A DNA stretch of 64,000 nt from Rhytidiadelphus loreus. Lineage: Eukaryota > Streptophyta > Bryopsida > Hypnales > Hylocomiaceae. Of this stretch, positions 21,840 to 36,500 are shown one piece after another. Every line of letters begins with the position of its first letter. Within the stretch, counting starts at the first letter, position 1. Location: positions 71,839,348 through 71,903,347 of the forward strand of contig OX344764.1 in NCBI GenBank assembly GCA_947034895.1. Reading direction: 5' to 3'. The notes under the pieces were generated by a model. It saw only the letters and a program-made list of their open reading frames with translations, was not told the origin of the DNA and ran no database searches. Made by a program: the position numbers and the translations under genes.

Positions 21840-24510
21840 ATATAGTTTAAGGGAAACTCGTGTAAGTGGCGGCGCATTGCAAACGGATGCAAGCCTTGTA
21901 CTTTCGACGATACTTCACCTGGGATTCTCGGGCGAACTTCAAGGCGGCGTCCAAAGGAGTTGGGCGCAACAAGGTAGCGGCGTTCATTTCAACTTGCGCT
22001 GCATTTCGCAACATCGACACAAGGGAGGTGGACGGCCGGGTGGGAAGAAGGCGGCACAAACTCAAGCACGGGGGACGGTGGAAAGAAGGCGAACATCCAA
22101 ACGCGGAAGAGGAGGGCAGTTTCGTGACACTCTTCACAAGGTAAAACATATTTCAATTGTTTCCATTCTTGCTTTTTTGGGATTGCGCCAGTCAAAACCG
22201 ATCAACTCAAGAAATGGACATTGTCAATGGATTCATTTCAGTCAAGATGACACGCAAATGCATGCAAGTCTCAAGAGTTCTATTTCCATCCACTGCACGA
22301 TGTCATAGAGAACATGTTTTCGGTTTAGGAATTATAGGAGTCACAGATTGCGCAAAGAGAGAATGCTTTCTCCTAGTACGCGCTTTCATGGAGCCTATTG
22401 TAGGAAATAAATAATACACTTCATGTTTCACTCGCCGCTTAGTAACTACGTGACTGTATGGTCAATTTCGTGGAACTTTGAACTTTGAACTTTGTAGATG
22501 TCAATGGATCACGGCTCCGCTCCCTACTGACTTGCAATGCTTGTCATTTCCGAAGTGGGATTCAAAAGGTACCTCCCTTGGCTCCAAATTGCACAACTAA
22601 AGCATACAAGTTTCTTGGATTTGGGGGTAGGTGCACATTCGACGAGGCTCAATGGCAAACTCACGTTTCAGCAAGTGCTCCCACAACCTCAAAACTATAC
22701 TTGACCATCAAAACTTCGGGTACGTTGAACTGACTTCAAGTTGTTGCTTTCCGAGCATTGTGTTCATTGAAAGCCATCACGGCCATTATGATAATCCCAT
22801 TCGACTGGCGAGGTTTAGCAACGAGGTTTCGCAAATCTATAAGTTTCTGCAGATCAGACCGCGCGGTCCGAAATCCACAACTGTCCTAGATTTCGGAAAA
22901 CTGGATCACAAGTGGATGGAAGAAAGTTACAATTCACACGGACGGGACTGTCACAATTCAGACCGCGCGGTCTGAAGTTCGTCGAAGTCCACGACTTAGG
23001 AAATCCAAGACGCTGTAGGGCCTGTCAGTCACTTTTACGATTCTCCCATAGTCCTAGATTTAGGAAAACGAGATGACATGCTTCCTAGAAGTCCGAAAAC
23101 TAAAATTGACACGAACGGGACTCACGGACTTCAGACCGCGCGGTCTGGAGTCCGAGACTGCGGAATTCCATAACGATAGTGACCTTCCCTTCGTCGCTTC
23201 ACGCCAACTGTCGAAGATTTGAGAAAGCTGTCCAACAGTAGAAAATTTCAATGACGCAACCTCCACAGTTCAGACCGCGCGGTCTGAACTCGGTACAGCT
23301 CACTCAGGAAGCCGGACACTTCGAAATGCGGTCTTCGGAAATGGTCCACAAAAACCCGCCATTTTCACGAAATTAAAGTAGAATCTGATGCTTGTGTGCT
23401 TGCCCATGTATTCTGGAAATGACCATTACTGCTGACATCAATCTTTGCGACTTCCAATTGGAATGATTTCCCAAATAGAGCTCAAGATTTCTGGCAAGGA
23501 TACAAACAGTACTGCTTTGCCCATTATTCTCACTGTGATACATCCAAGGGGCTGTTCCAAGACAGCAAGATGGGTGAGTGCTATATGGACCATGTTGGGC
23601 TTCGTGCATTTGTATGCTACATTCAATTCAAATCATTTATTTTTTAAATGGCGCGCTCGTGAATACCACTTCGGACAACATTGATGGCTTCCTTTCTGTA
23701 GGTCAAGTTATGTGTGCGTTGCAAAACACAATGGAAGTGGCATGGGGTGCACTATTTGATGCAGCGATTCGGGATGTGTGGGTCATGATGGAGGAGTATG
23801 TCCACATCCGCCATGGCAAGGACTGCAAGAACCTCAGGTGACCACTCCATGTCAATCATGTCAGACCCCATTTGGAGCAACAAGTAGTACAGTGGGTTTG
23901 TACCATGCAATCATGTTCTTCACTCCAGAATTTCTTTCGTCCTAATCATGCTCAACTGGGGGCTGCGGCGTGACATACAGAGCTCTCATGGAAGAATTCG
24001 ACGATGCCAACAAGCTATCAACCTCCGAGAATGGTTCCTTATTACTACAACTCATTCAGGTTAGTAGTAAACGCTCGTCCCTACCTACGAATAGCATCTA
24101 CTAGGAGATAGACAAAGATTAATATGTCCAATGCTACCTTGTCATCGAAGGGACTCCACTCTCAAATCCATGTCAAAGTTCGGAAGGGACACAACAATCT
24201 TCACCCACTTGGGAAGAAGTCATCCATGATATGCAATGATGTCGGTTAAGTTGGTAAACGAATGTTCTAAATTCATCGAGGTTCAATTGCCAAGTACCTG
24301 ATACCAATATTGACTCATTGGAATACGTGTTTCCACCACTACTCTCTCAGGATGATGAGCACGGAACCGAACATCTCCACAGAGAGTCGCAAGCCGTTCA
24401 TGTCGACCTAGATATTTTTGAGCAAGTGCGGGCTCGGTTGAATCAAGCACAAGTGAATCTGGCAAACCTCTCGCCTCAACCTCGCGGGGCTCGACGTCGC
24501 AACCGCTGAT
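21840..24510. other. Coding-like fragments, no supportable gene
   Basis: Several short open stretches, including 24318-24509 (+, ending SPQPRGARRRNR) and 23700-23841 (+, containing NTMEVAWGALFDAAIRDVW). They have protein-like composition but no recognised domain and no consistent exon chain. Palindrome copies at 22854, 22958, 23131 and 23269 lie between them. Probably a decayed gene or transposon. Confidence 0.35.
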
Positions 24511-24559
24511 CGCACTTTTTTGCGGGCTCACTATATCTATGAGGAATCAGCTCTTGCTA

Positions 24560-27500
24560 AGTAGCATTGCATGGGGAACAGGTTTTATAGAAAAAAGACA
24601 TTGCCCTTGTTATATTGCTTCATATTCCGTTCGTAGTCTCTTGTTTTCCTAGAACGAAAGATGTATGCTGTGAATTCCTACTCATGGCAATCATCTATAC
24701 TACTTGGTTTTTCACTTTTGGCTTCCAATCCAGATCCTTCCAATGTCAGTTATTTTGGGACTTTATGAATATAAGATTTGTTATGGTGGTCTATATTTGC
24801 ATCCGGGGTTTCAACTACCTAGGGGGGGTGGCTCTCATATTTCAATACTTAGAATGGGTTGCCTCCGAATGATCCAAAAAAACAAGCCTCTAACTACATA
24901 CAGTCATTCATTCAACAACGTTGAATCCTGAGTTTCTTTAAGCTTTAGAATTTTCAAATAATTCTACCTTTTCTTCAACAATAGTATTGGACTTACAGAT
25001 GGTGTGTTTCAACAAGCCTCTCAATGAATTGGTCTAATTATATACAAATACAAAGAAATGGCAACTTCAACAAATGTGAGCATATTAGCACCGATCTTCT
25101 CAAGCCATAGTTGGGCGGGCCACAAATGCTCTACATCTATATTTTCCACTTACTAGGATATCTCATAGAATAAATGTCTACTTTTTCATTGGAAATTCAA
25201 CACATTTTATGTTGTATATTTCATATAATTATGCTTCTTTGTTATATCTCGTTTCCATGGAACTCATCATAGAGTGAAACTCTCAATCATTTTGTAGTAT
25301 TGGAACAGTCATGTTACATCGAATTTGTAAATAATCCAAGTTAGATAATGCTGGAGTTCACTTGCAACTCCGGGAAAACTTCAACTTCATAAGTCTGAAA
25401 TATAACACTCAGTTTCTCAAGTTGTGAGTGAGCTTTAGAGAAGGTACAGTAAGCTCTGAACTTCACGCACAAAGGTGAGCAAGAAACTTGCATTTAAAAA
25501 GCATCGGATGAGACATCTTGCTATGAGATACATGATCAAGTTCATATGTGTGAGAATCATTTTAAAAGCCATGATTTTTTAAATGACAATTGAGTTTGAT
25601 CATTGAGTGATTGACCTTAGGTGTACCTATTTTTTTTTTTTTTTTGGGTAGTATATATGCTATTCGAAATGTCATGGTTATGAATCAATTGTTTCATTTT
25701 CACATAATTAGAAGCAAAATGAACAAGATTTTTGATATAGGGTGATTGCAAGAAACACTTCACGTTTTTTTGGTCCCCTTGACCTTAGATAGCTGGTTTT
25801 TGCTCATAACTTTTGCATCGTGTGTCCATCTTCTATGAAACTTGAAATGAAGGTACATGTGGTAGTTTCAGATGTTGAGTACTTTTTAAGGCTTTTTTTT
25901 ATAGTTATTCTACTATTTTTAAATTGCCCCCGATTGGATGTCTACCGTGGCCATTTTGAAGGGTTTTAGCACTATTTTCCACCCAAAAATACGAATTTGA
26001 AGCTCAAAATTGGTATACTAGAACTTCTACTAGAGTTACACAACCTTACCAAAGATTTTCTAAAAATAGATAATTTTCCATCTGCCACATGTGCTCAAAG
26101 TGCACTACCTTTGCGCAAGTGTAGAGAACACAATTTTATTTTTCCAATAGTGAAAATTGGTGAAAAGGAGTATCTATAAGTTAGAAAAAATAGATTTTTT
26201 TTTGAATTTTTTGAATTTTTTTACTGTTTCTTAAGAATTAAATTTCAAACTGTCTATTTTCTTGCATTTTTCAACCCTCTTTGACCGTGCATAACTCTTG
26301 GAGAATAAAAAATTTAGGTCTGAATTTTTGCACATACCATTTTTTTAATGCTGTACACATTATCCATATTTTGTGTACCATTTTCAAAGTACCTAGTTCG
26401 AACCACAAAAGTGACATCTAGGACAGGTATAGATTTCAACAATCTTGAATTTATATAGATTTCAGAAATCTAGGATCTCTATAGATTTCAAGCGGTGTAT
26501 TTTGAACTACAGGAGTGCCATCTATGACTCATGTAGATTTCAGACATTTAAAAATGATGAAGTTCTAAGAAATCTAGGTGCGAATCTAGGACATTTGAAC
26601 ATTTTAGACTACCCGGTCGAAATTGAAAAAATTGCCAAAGTCAGCGGTGCTAGTTTGTGAGCCTGCGAGCATGATGAGATTTCAAGCGGTGAGCAAGATT
26701 GTGCGAGTGTTAAGTTCAAAAATTTAAAGAAGTACTAAAAAATTAAGAATATTGCTAAAAATAAAAATCCATCTAAAATTGAAGATCAAAATCTTCTATT
26801 TTTAGTGGATTATCGTATCTATTACTATAGACCTATTGCCGTGAACCTATTACCGTGGTTTTGTAGAATTCAAATGAAAATCAAAATTTCCAATGTTTCT
26901 TAAAATATTAGAAGTAGAAATTATAACAATCATGAACTCAATTGATGTGAAAGATGAATGGAGATGGAAATAAGTTCATATAGAATAATGATTGATTACG
27001 ATCTTATAGCAACAAGGGTCCTCTTAGGATTGAATGGTTGATGGGAGGGTACTAATAATTTTCTCTTAATGCATTGTTGTTAGACTTGTTTCGATTTTAG
27101 AAAAAAAACATGGTTGATAATAATTATTTTTATATCTAATGATCTTTATCACATTGAATTTTATTTTCGTTGAACATTGTCTTATAGCATCATGGATCTT
27201 CTCCAAGTCAATGAAAGGGTATCAATACTTCCGTCTTGATTTGTAAGTCTGTAGACTTGTTTAGATTTTCGAAACAAAAATTTGTTCATAACAAATAATT
27301 CATTATATGTAGAAATAGCTTAGGTGAAGCAAATTTCATTTTTGTTGGTCACTATTTTGTAGTAGCATGGATCTTCTTAGGGCTGATGGAAGGTATTTGT
27401 ACGTTTGTCTTAATGAGCGTATAACTAAGCTTGTTCAAAATTTGAAAGAAAATTTTTGGTTTATTGTCGTATGTGCTATTTAAAATATCATGGTTATAAA

Positions 27501-30340
27501 TCAATTGTTTAGCGTTCACATAAAAGCACAATATTCAAAATTCCTAGGTGTCAATAATATTTGAGCTACTAACAATGTCATGAACCCCTATAAGGTCTTT
27601 GTTAGTATAGTTCCATTTTTCAAATCGTCAAGGTGTGATATAAATTGCAATTTTTTCTTTTCTATGATGGAATCTCATTGTGTGTAGAATTTGTTAATGT
27701 AAGAGTCTAAGTCTATGACGATTTGAAATTATTGTACCATCTTCAAAAGATAGACTAAGTGAAGAAATTAATATCAAATATCAAATATGATTCAAATGTC
27801 TACTTCAGCCTACATTTCATTCTTGAAATAGGATTATATATCAAATAGGGTATTGGAAAATCTCTTGATTTACAAAAAATAGGAGATATGAATGCAATGG
27901 TGAATAAAATCGAAGAAGAGAAGAAATTAATTTGTGCATCATGGTACATTAATAGAATTGTGTAAGTTTCAATTTTCATAAATGAAAGAATGGTGACAAG
28001 TTTAGAGAGCAAGCCATGTTGCATTCTTTGATATCCCAAATAGACTCACATAATTGTTGTGAAGTGTAGGAGGAACAACAACTTGGCCAGGTACAATTTC
28101 GGACACAGTTTCAGATGTTGGAAATTGAGAAGAGTTGGTACATTGATCTAGATTAAAATACCTCCACTTCTAGAATAGCAACAACGAAACACAATAATTC
28201 AAACAAACAAATCAAGATAACAAATTCCCAAATTTAATAAACCATCCTAGTAAGTTCGTTATATTTCTAAGTACCCAGTATTGTGTTTTCAAATTATATA
28301 TCAAGTATTTTTGGATTTAGTTCACAAGAAATATGATAGTTGCAAAATTCTAAATTCTTTTTTTTTCGTTTTAGAATGGTGTGTTATGAGTGGAAAAATA
28401 TGTAACTATTTATGAACAGGATTGAGTACCAATTCTTCACGGTCGCATTTTGTGTTCTTTTTATCGCAGACGCTGAAGTGATTATAACGTGGTTGCTTGA
28501 CCATTAAATGGGATTATACAATACATGGAGGAAATGAAGCTCTAACCCTGCTAGCGCCAAGCATTAGTTGGCGGATGGACAAGTCAGTGGTGTAATATAT
28601 GCTTTCATTGACCAAATCCCCCAACCTGTTGCTTTATCGGGGTAAGTACCCAAACACTCAAAGTTTGGGATTTTCTTTTTACATAAAAGCTAGTTATGTA
28701 CATCCAATTGTACCGAAAGATGACCAAATGAATTTGATTCTCCGAAGGATCCCTAGAAGTGCCATATCATTTGAATATTGCGAATAATTGAATAAGTACT
28801 TTAGAAATCAAAGTGACCACGTTTTGGTCACTAAGGAAGTTAACCCTTTAGTGACCGTGGTTGATTTGAGGGGCGGGCCTAGTTTTTCTAGAAACTGAAT
28901 TTTGTGTCCATTGCAAAGATGCAGTCTTATATCAAATCGTACAAGGTGTTTCCATAAGGGAGATTCTTCAACCTAACAAAATATGAAACTCATCCAATGG
29001 TACAAATTGCTATAAATGAGATAGGAGGTTCACAAATCAACCAATTCAAGGCTAAAATTGAAATTTGGGAAGTGAAACATTTTTAAATATTTTGTAGTAA
29101 ATTTCCCTCAACAGACAAGTAGAATAGACATCTAACCGAAGTCACTTCCTATTTTTTCAAGCTTTGTAAAATTAGTTACAAATTCTTGAAGTTCACAAAA
29201 AATGGTCATCAAAACAAAACCCCTTCTAAAACGGGTACATTGAAATGTACCTCTAAATCATGTTTGCTTCTAGAGCCTTGCTGGAGTTTGAGTTGCTTTC
29301 CTTAATTCTCAAAAATCAATGCCTTAAATGACCCTTTACAATTTATGCTACATAAATACCGATGCATAAGTTTATTGTGGACATTTATGAGGTTACAAAG
29401 CAACCCTTATGCCTTTTGTATTTTTTGTATTTTGGTTGAAGATTTCCCGTGTGAGTTGGTAAATACCTCGATCTTCTGAAGTACATTTTAAATGATTGAT
29501 TAAGAATAAGTAGAACTCCTAATCCTCTCCAATTAAGCAAATTCTTCCCCCTTCTAGAACTAAGCATAATATACATGTTGTAATCGTTGATTTAATTTGT
29601 AGGCAGTGCACGAGTGCATGATCGTTGTGAGATTTGAATAAGAGTTAATGTACATATGGCCTATTTTGAGTATGTTGCCAGTCCCTTTCATGTTTGTCCA
29701 TCAGTGCCAAGTGCAAATGATCCAAATATTTTGGAAGTTCATTTTAGCATTCGAGATCCAATTTTGGAAATGATTGATTATGATTTTGATGTTCCTAATT
29801 TTTTTCCATGCCCATCCCAAATCTTTATTTTCTAGGATTGAGGATTCATAGAAACGTGCCTCCAATATCCTAGAGCTTCTTTAATATTGTACAACTTCCT
29901 TGAATTTAGGAAAATGGGCTTTTGGGTGAATTGATTGAAAAAACTAGGGTTGATTTAAGGTCGACAATGTGTGTTCTAAGAGCACCCCTTTTCTTCAAAC
30001 CACCCCTATTTTTAAGTGCAAAATAGAGATGGGGTGATTCTTCAACGGAGCACTGAGCTTTATCAATTGAATTCATCACCTGGAGGAAAAATTATTTTTG
30101 TATTGAAGGAGTGAATCATTGTCATTGATTTCCTCACATTTCTGTACAAGTTGCAAGTGGACGTATTTTGGGAGACCTATGTCCACGAGTACTTGCTTAT
30201 ATCTTCCATCTTTGCAAATTTATAAGTAATTAACAAACGCTTAGAAAAATACGAAACTACTTGTGTTAGGTTGCACATGTATTTCTCTTTTTGTAAAGAG
30301 CTCCCTTTTTTTTTCCGGACCACGAAAGCCTATGAAAAAG
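24560..30340. other. AT-rich block without palindromes or genes
   Basis: Strongly AT-rich, with none of the palindromes found on either side. It contains a hairpin near 28822-28854 (GGTCACTAA paired with TTAGTGACC) next to a TTAACCCTTTAGTGACC word that resembles a TTAA-MITE end. The abrupt change in composition suggests a separate insertion. I found no terminal repeats that would define it. Confidence 0.5.
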
Positions 30341-30399
30341 GCAGAGCCGCCCTTCATTGGTCCCTTCTAAGCTCGCTTTTAAGTCCCATTGTTTTAACC

Positions 30400-31390
30400 C
30401 TAAACTGACCATTAAACATGATTACTTTGGGGCAGCTTCGTGTGGTGTGCGCAGGTTCGTGGGAGGCTCGGGACTGCTTCGGGATGCGCGTGCAGGCTCG
30501 GAGGAGCTCCGTACCAGCTTGGAGGCTCGATGCAGGTTCGGTATTTGGGAGGCTCGGTCGGTCGTCTTCTCCGTCGGCCAGGGTTTCGCTGGAGTCTTTT
30601 GTTTTCTTCGCGTTCCTCACTGTTGCTCCGCGTTTCGTCAATTGTTGTCGCTGTTACTCCTTTTCGTGTGCGTTCTTTTTGTTGTTTAGCGTTTCTGTTG
30701 TTCCTCCTTCCTCTGTCTTGCTTGTTCGTCATTTCTGTCGTTGGTTTTGTATGTTGTGGAGGAGACTGGTTTGACTGATCGGCGGAGCGTTCCAATCGGC
30801 GGCTTTCTTGACTGATCGGCGGAGCGTTCGGCTAGCTGGAGCGTTGTTTTTCTGCTGGGGCGGTGTTCTTCTGCTGGAGCTGCGCAGGTATGCTTGTGGA
30901 CCTTTTTTTTGACTTTCCGTGTGCCTGGCTGATCTTCTTGTGTGCTTGGCTGATCTTTCGTGTGCCTGGCTGATCTTCTGGCTTTCCGTGTGCCTGGCTT
31001 CCCATGGCACCGTAGAAGTAGACCCAATCGTTCCAGAATTCTGAGCTTTCGTGTGCTTGGCTTTTTGTGTGCTTTCTGTGTTTTCAGAGTTTAGTATTCT
31101 ATCATGGTAGGCATTGTATGGGTTTGTGTTCTCATGATTTCATTGTTTGTGTTCTCGTGCTTGCATTCATTCATTTGTTTGTTTGTACCATTGACGAATT
31201 GTTAAGAATCTGCAGTCCTTGGCGTCATCGAATTGCTGAGAATCTGGTTTCATTGGCGATCAGTGGCATTCGAACATTGTCGTGTTGCTGCTTTCATTGG
31301 AGTCACGACATCCACAGCAATCTGAACTGCACAATTGAGGTAAGCTGTCTGCAAAATCTATTCTCAGTTGTGAATGTTGCGGAAATTTAG
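30400..31390 (+). other. GC/T-rich transcribed-looking block with short minisatellite
   Basis: Between AT-rich DNA and the palindrome field. It contains two copies of TGATCGGCGGAGCGTTC (about 30777 and 30813) and a run of CGTGTGCCTGGCTGATCTT-like units (about 30918-31000). A good donor-like GAG|GTAAGC lies at 31338. It could be an untranslated first exon or promoter for the gene starting at 33536, but no coding frame is convincing. Confidence 0.3.
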
Positions 31391-33012
31391 AAGAGGCACC
31401 TATAACCGTGTAGTGTATGTGGCCCCAGCCATGTTTCAGACCGCGCGGTTTGAAGTGTTCCGGCGTCCCTGAAATGGCCCGGAGTTGTCGACGTAGAAAT
31501 TTCTGAGAGCATTAGGTAAAATAGTTTCAGACCGCGCGGTCTGAAGTGAATTCTTGATGCAATTTCCTCAAAATGTTGGACGAATTCTAGACCTATCCAA
31601 CTTCATATCAATCAAGTTGAAGTAGTTTCAGACCGCGCGGTCTGAAGTAATGAACTGTCCCCAAAATGACCTGGACTAATTGCCGATCGACATTGTCAAG
31701 TTAGTATATATACAGGTTCAGACCGTGCGGTCTGAAGTGATGCATCGCTCCTAAAATGTTCTGGACGAACTACTGATCAAATTATGTCACGATATTCTAG
31801 ATATAGGATTAGACCGTGCGGTCAAAAGTGATAAAACGTCTACAGAATGTCAAGGACGAATTACTGATCCAATTCGTCCACGTTTCTCTAGATACTGGTT
31901 CAGACTGCGCGGTCTAAACTGGTCCCCCGGCCATAAAATAGAAGGGAACGGACCGACCAGACCGAGCGGCCAGAAGATATCCTTAGTGGTAAATGCGTTC
32001 ATGTCGTGTTGTCATGACAGATCCATTGTCGACGCCTTCAATAATTTAGACTCATTGTCATGCCAACTAATAACCCAGCCGGGGGGGATGCACTATATCA
32101 GTGGGCACGTCTAAGTAATAACCGAATGTTGGCAGATTCAGACCGCGTGGTCTAAACCATATCCAAAGATGCATCACAAATAGAGGGCCTGTGCATGTTC
32201 ATCTAATCACGCACCATGAATAAGCATCACACATGGATCACACAGCGTGGTCAAAACCTAATACTTTTAGTATTATAGGATCGATTCATGAGTGATTGGA
32301 AATAGAGTAAAAGGAACTAGACGCCACGATGGTTGGTAGCATTGTGCAGAGCCTCCAAAGTAGGCAGGGAAGGAGTAAATCAGACCGCGCGGTCAGATCC
32401 TCGACGGATGACGAATGAAGGACCTACGCCAATCCCTGCCCAAGATAACAGAAGTAATGGTTGTCGACCCTGCGATCAGTATCTGTTAATTCTCGCCGCA
32501 TACGCGGTAGACTAAGGAATGACACGATCAGACCGCGCGGTCCGATCTAATAGATGAAGGACTGTTCCAGGTGATGGGCGAGACGAGATTAATGTCGTTC
32601 GTAGGGTCCCTCAGCAAGGAGCATCGTCATGAGCTGAATAGAAAGGGAAGGCGTTTTAGACCGCGCGGTCAAAACCTCGAGCAGCAGTCATTGTAGAAAT
32701 ACCGTCATGCTAGCCTGGTCTGTCTAGGCTATGAATCGTGTCCTTGGTTTAGACCGCGCGGTCAAAACCACGCCATGGACTCAACATAGCATGAAGGAGT
32801 ATCGTCCTATCAGAAGTACGCTAGAATGCAATAGATCGTCAACGACCGTAGGAAATGAATCCTCAACTCGTTAGTGCATCGCATGACCACTGCATGCTGG
32901 GCGTGTAGCAATCTCCTGAGTCATCCAATTTAGACCGCGCGGTCTGATTTGAAGTACTGCTTGTGGACAGTGGCATGGAGTCATTCCTGGAGAGCAGTCT
33001 GCCGCTTGCGGG

Positions 33013-33478
33013 CTACTTGAGGCCCATCTCGCCTGACCGAATCCACGAGTCCTGGAAGCTGCACATCGAAAAGAAATTCCCCTTGGAGTTCGTCGCGTCC
33101 AAGTCATTGTAGACGATCGAACTGAATTTCCTGATGGGCTCCCCCATCTTCAATCTGGAGTTGGGATTCACGAAGACGGGGGATCCCTGATGGAAATCCT
33201 TCTCCACTTTGGTACTCGTGAATGTCCATGTGATGAGGGAGGCCATTCTCGTCGACGTGGTCAATGCCAGTAATAATGCATTCGGAGTCATCGCCATCCG
33301 TGTAGAAAATGAGATGACCTTCTGTAGCAAACGCCTCATGAAGAATTACGCGTCCGTCCCTCGTGCATATCAACTCTTGATGGCCGAAACCCAATCGCAC
33401 TACGAAGCCGTCTCTAGTGACTTCCACGAGACCGGAAAGGTAGCCAACTCGTACGTCGCCAAAGCGTTTGCCATTCAC
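33013..33478 (-). pseudogene. Unrecognised minus-strand protein, apparent frameshift
   Basis: Frame one encodes a segment with GFVVRLGFGHQEL and GDDSECIITGIDHVDENG. It continues in another frame after about 33190 (SPVFVNPNSRLKMGEP, NSKGNFFSMCSFQDSW) to a stop at 33013. The shift is next to a C5 run. No start codon or family was recognised. It lies divergent to, and within 60 bp of, the gene starting at 33536. Confidence 0.4.
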
Positions 33479-33535
33479 AACAAATCACTGATTGTGTCGC
33501 CCTTGAACGTTTGCCAAGGTGAAGGAAGTCGACCA

Positions 33536-36500
33536 ATGGCTTCGCCAGAGGGGTCCGCCAAGAATGTCGCCAAGGCATCGGGAGCGGGAACGCGCAGCCG
33601 GCCCCCCCCTGCGTCGGCCCTTGCTGGAGCGTCCGAGCGTACCGACCCACTCCCACCAGCGCGTGGACCCATCCAACGACCGCCACAGGCGACTCAGTCG
33701 GCGGGCCGAGCCACCACAGCGCCGACTTCTCGGTCTAAACAGAAGGCCGTGAAACGGAAGTCAGCGGGCCCGCCCGTGGTGACGCAAGCATCCTCGGAAG
33801 AAGATGCGAGGCGCTGGGTCCGGACGAGACGCGTGGCCGAGGAATCGCATGGCACCCCCAGCTCATCGACCCACGAGGCCAACACGGAACCGGCAGAGGT
33901 GTCCGAGGAAGAGGCGCAGAAGATTGCGATCAAGAAGGTGAACGGGAAGTGGACCAAGAATCCACGAACCCTGCCCTTCGATGCCGACGCCGTCCCGGCT
34001 AGCGTGTCCGTGCCCGCGGAGTACAAGCGCAATCCACGACGCAGCGTCGAGTTGGAAACGCGGACGCGCCTCAAGGCCGAAGCGACGGCCAACAAGGTGT
34101 TCAAGGAACTGTCCTCGTACATGTACATATTCGGTCGGGGACAGTACTTCGAGTTGGACGTGGCCGACATGGTGATTGCCCAGGAGGAGTCGGGAATCAT
34201 CGTGAGGCCCCTCGAGAATGACGGCGTCTTGGCAGTCCTGGATAGGATGGTGAAGGTGAACTACGCCAAGCAAATCCTCACCGTCATGCCGGACACGCGC
34301 ACCAGACCGACATGCTGGGCGGATTGCTGGAAGGCGCGGCCGCTGCTCATCATCAACGGGCAGCACACCTGGATGGCCGCCAAGGACATCATCTCCGGGA
34401 ACACTACCGTCGACGATGAGAAGGTCGTCGCCAAAATGCACAAGTGGACGTGCGAAATCGTGTGGTCCCAGAACAAGGACCACCTCCACGCGTTGTCCTC
34501 CAAGTGCAACGACGGAAACGTCGCGGGCCCGTACCTGTCGTCCCTGCCGGCAACACTCATGCATGTTTGCCACCTCTGGGAAAACGCAGGCAAGCCTGCG
34601 CAACATCGGAAGAACGCGAAGGTCATCATTGAAGGGGAGGACCCGAAGGTCTATGAGGTACGCACGACTTCCCTACGCATTTCAGACCGCGCGGTCTGAA
34701 TCCCAGTGATTCAATTCCGTCCCATTCCATGTCCTCGGTAGACTCCCGTTGTCCTCGTTAGGCTCGTCACCTTTCTGATTCATGGTCACTTCGGACTGCG
34801 CGGTCTGATCCCGCGATATTCCGACCTCGACGCCACTTGGTGTCGTGGATTGTTCAGGGACAGTTCAGACCGCGCGGTCAGATCACGACACATACTCACC
34901 GCGCCGATGCGTGTCCAGGATTTCAAGGAGAAGGCGCACCAAAGCTTCGAGGCGGTGGGGAGCGCCAAGCACCGAAACGGGGGGGGGAGGACCTGGGACT
35001 TCGACAAGATGGGCGACCGGAAGATCGTCATGGCCTCGAATGCGACCTGGACCAGTTGGCAAGAGGTCTTCCAGAAGCATGAGTCCGGGGCGCTGCACGA
35101 CATCGACACCGGCGTCCTGTTCAACCAAATTCCGGACGGGAAGGGGGGCTCCAAGATCTACAAGTTCACGGCGATCAATCACAACCAGATGAAGAACCTT
35201 CTGGGGATGGATGACGCTGCCGTAGGCGAGCTCGTGAGCAGAATCCTGGAGACGCCGCCCAAGGTCTACCTGAAGAGGCCGACCAGTTGGACGGCGGCCA
35301 TTCCCTTCGCCCAGTGGTGCACCAACAAGAAGCACAAGGCCGTGCTCATCTTCGAGATGAAGGAGAAGGCCGACGTCCTGGGCATCGACAAGGCCAAGGA
35401 GGTGATTTTCCAGGGGGAGGTCGTCCCTAAAGCCTGGTGGGAGTTCAAGGCGCTGCTGTGCAATCGGGGGCACAACATGTGGGCCGCCATGCACATTGGG
35501 CAGAAGTGGCTCAAGCACCAATGTGGCTCGGGGAAGAAAACGATGGTTGCTCCCTCGGACGTCGTCGCCATGATCCAGCGACTGCTCACCAACAACGAAC
35601 GCTGCAACACCGTCAAGAGGTGTGCGCGGGCCACGGTCTGCCGGTGGAATCGCGTGAGGAGGGTGTTCGATCCCTTTGTCTACGTGAAGCAGAAGCGCGA
35701 ATGGGTGGAATACGTGGACGGACCCGCCAGCATTCGCTTCTGTGAGGTGGGGATTATGGATTTTCGCCTGTTCCCGGCGGTCGGGAATATGGAGATTCAC
35801 TACGCGTACGAGAAAATCATCAAACAAGTCGCGCGGGTCTCCCAAAATACCATGGCCAAGGGGGTCCACACGTGGATGCTCATCATGGGCGCCGAGAGGG
35901 TGGTGGGAGTGGAACAGGCGCTCGAGAAATTCTTCCCCGAGTATAACACTCGGTGCATCGCGACGTACGTGTATTCCAAGGGCGAGCCGAACTATTACAC
36001 CAGGGGGAAGGACAGGGTCATGTACATTCAGCGGACCACGAAGCATTTCACGAACTCCCCACTCGTCAATGTCGGGGAACCGATTCCCCGACTCTCGGCT
36101 GCCGAGGACAAGCCTCTGGCGACGGATGACGTCAGGTACAAGACCCGGGAGCTCTGTCGCCACGATAACCCCTGGATCTTGACGAATCGCGAACTGCGGT
36201 ACGAAGTGTACCTCCGCTTCATCGACAAGTTCTGTAGGGACCAGGGAACGGTCATGCTCGTCTTTGCGGGATCCAAGCCCGTCTCCGCGTGCTCGGTAAG
36301 CTCTTCACTCCTTCCCTTTCTCGCTTCCAATGTAGAGCTCATCTGACCGTCTGAATGCGTCATTCGGAGAATTCATGCCGTATGCCTTGTTTGGCACTGC
36401 AGATGTTGTGTCGGAGCTCCGTCTCCTTCGTGCGCCCCACCGATAAGTGCCTCCTGTGCCAGAGTGTGCACGCTCGAATCGGTACACAGATGTGGCCCGA

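Noticed and set aside
34883..36163. Minus-strand 426-codon open frame
   Set aside because: Antisense to exon 2 of the ParB-like gene, with no motif. The plus-strand exon has consistent splice sites.
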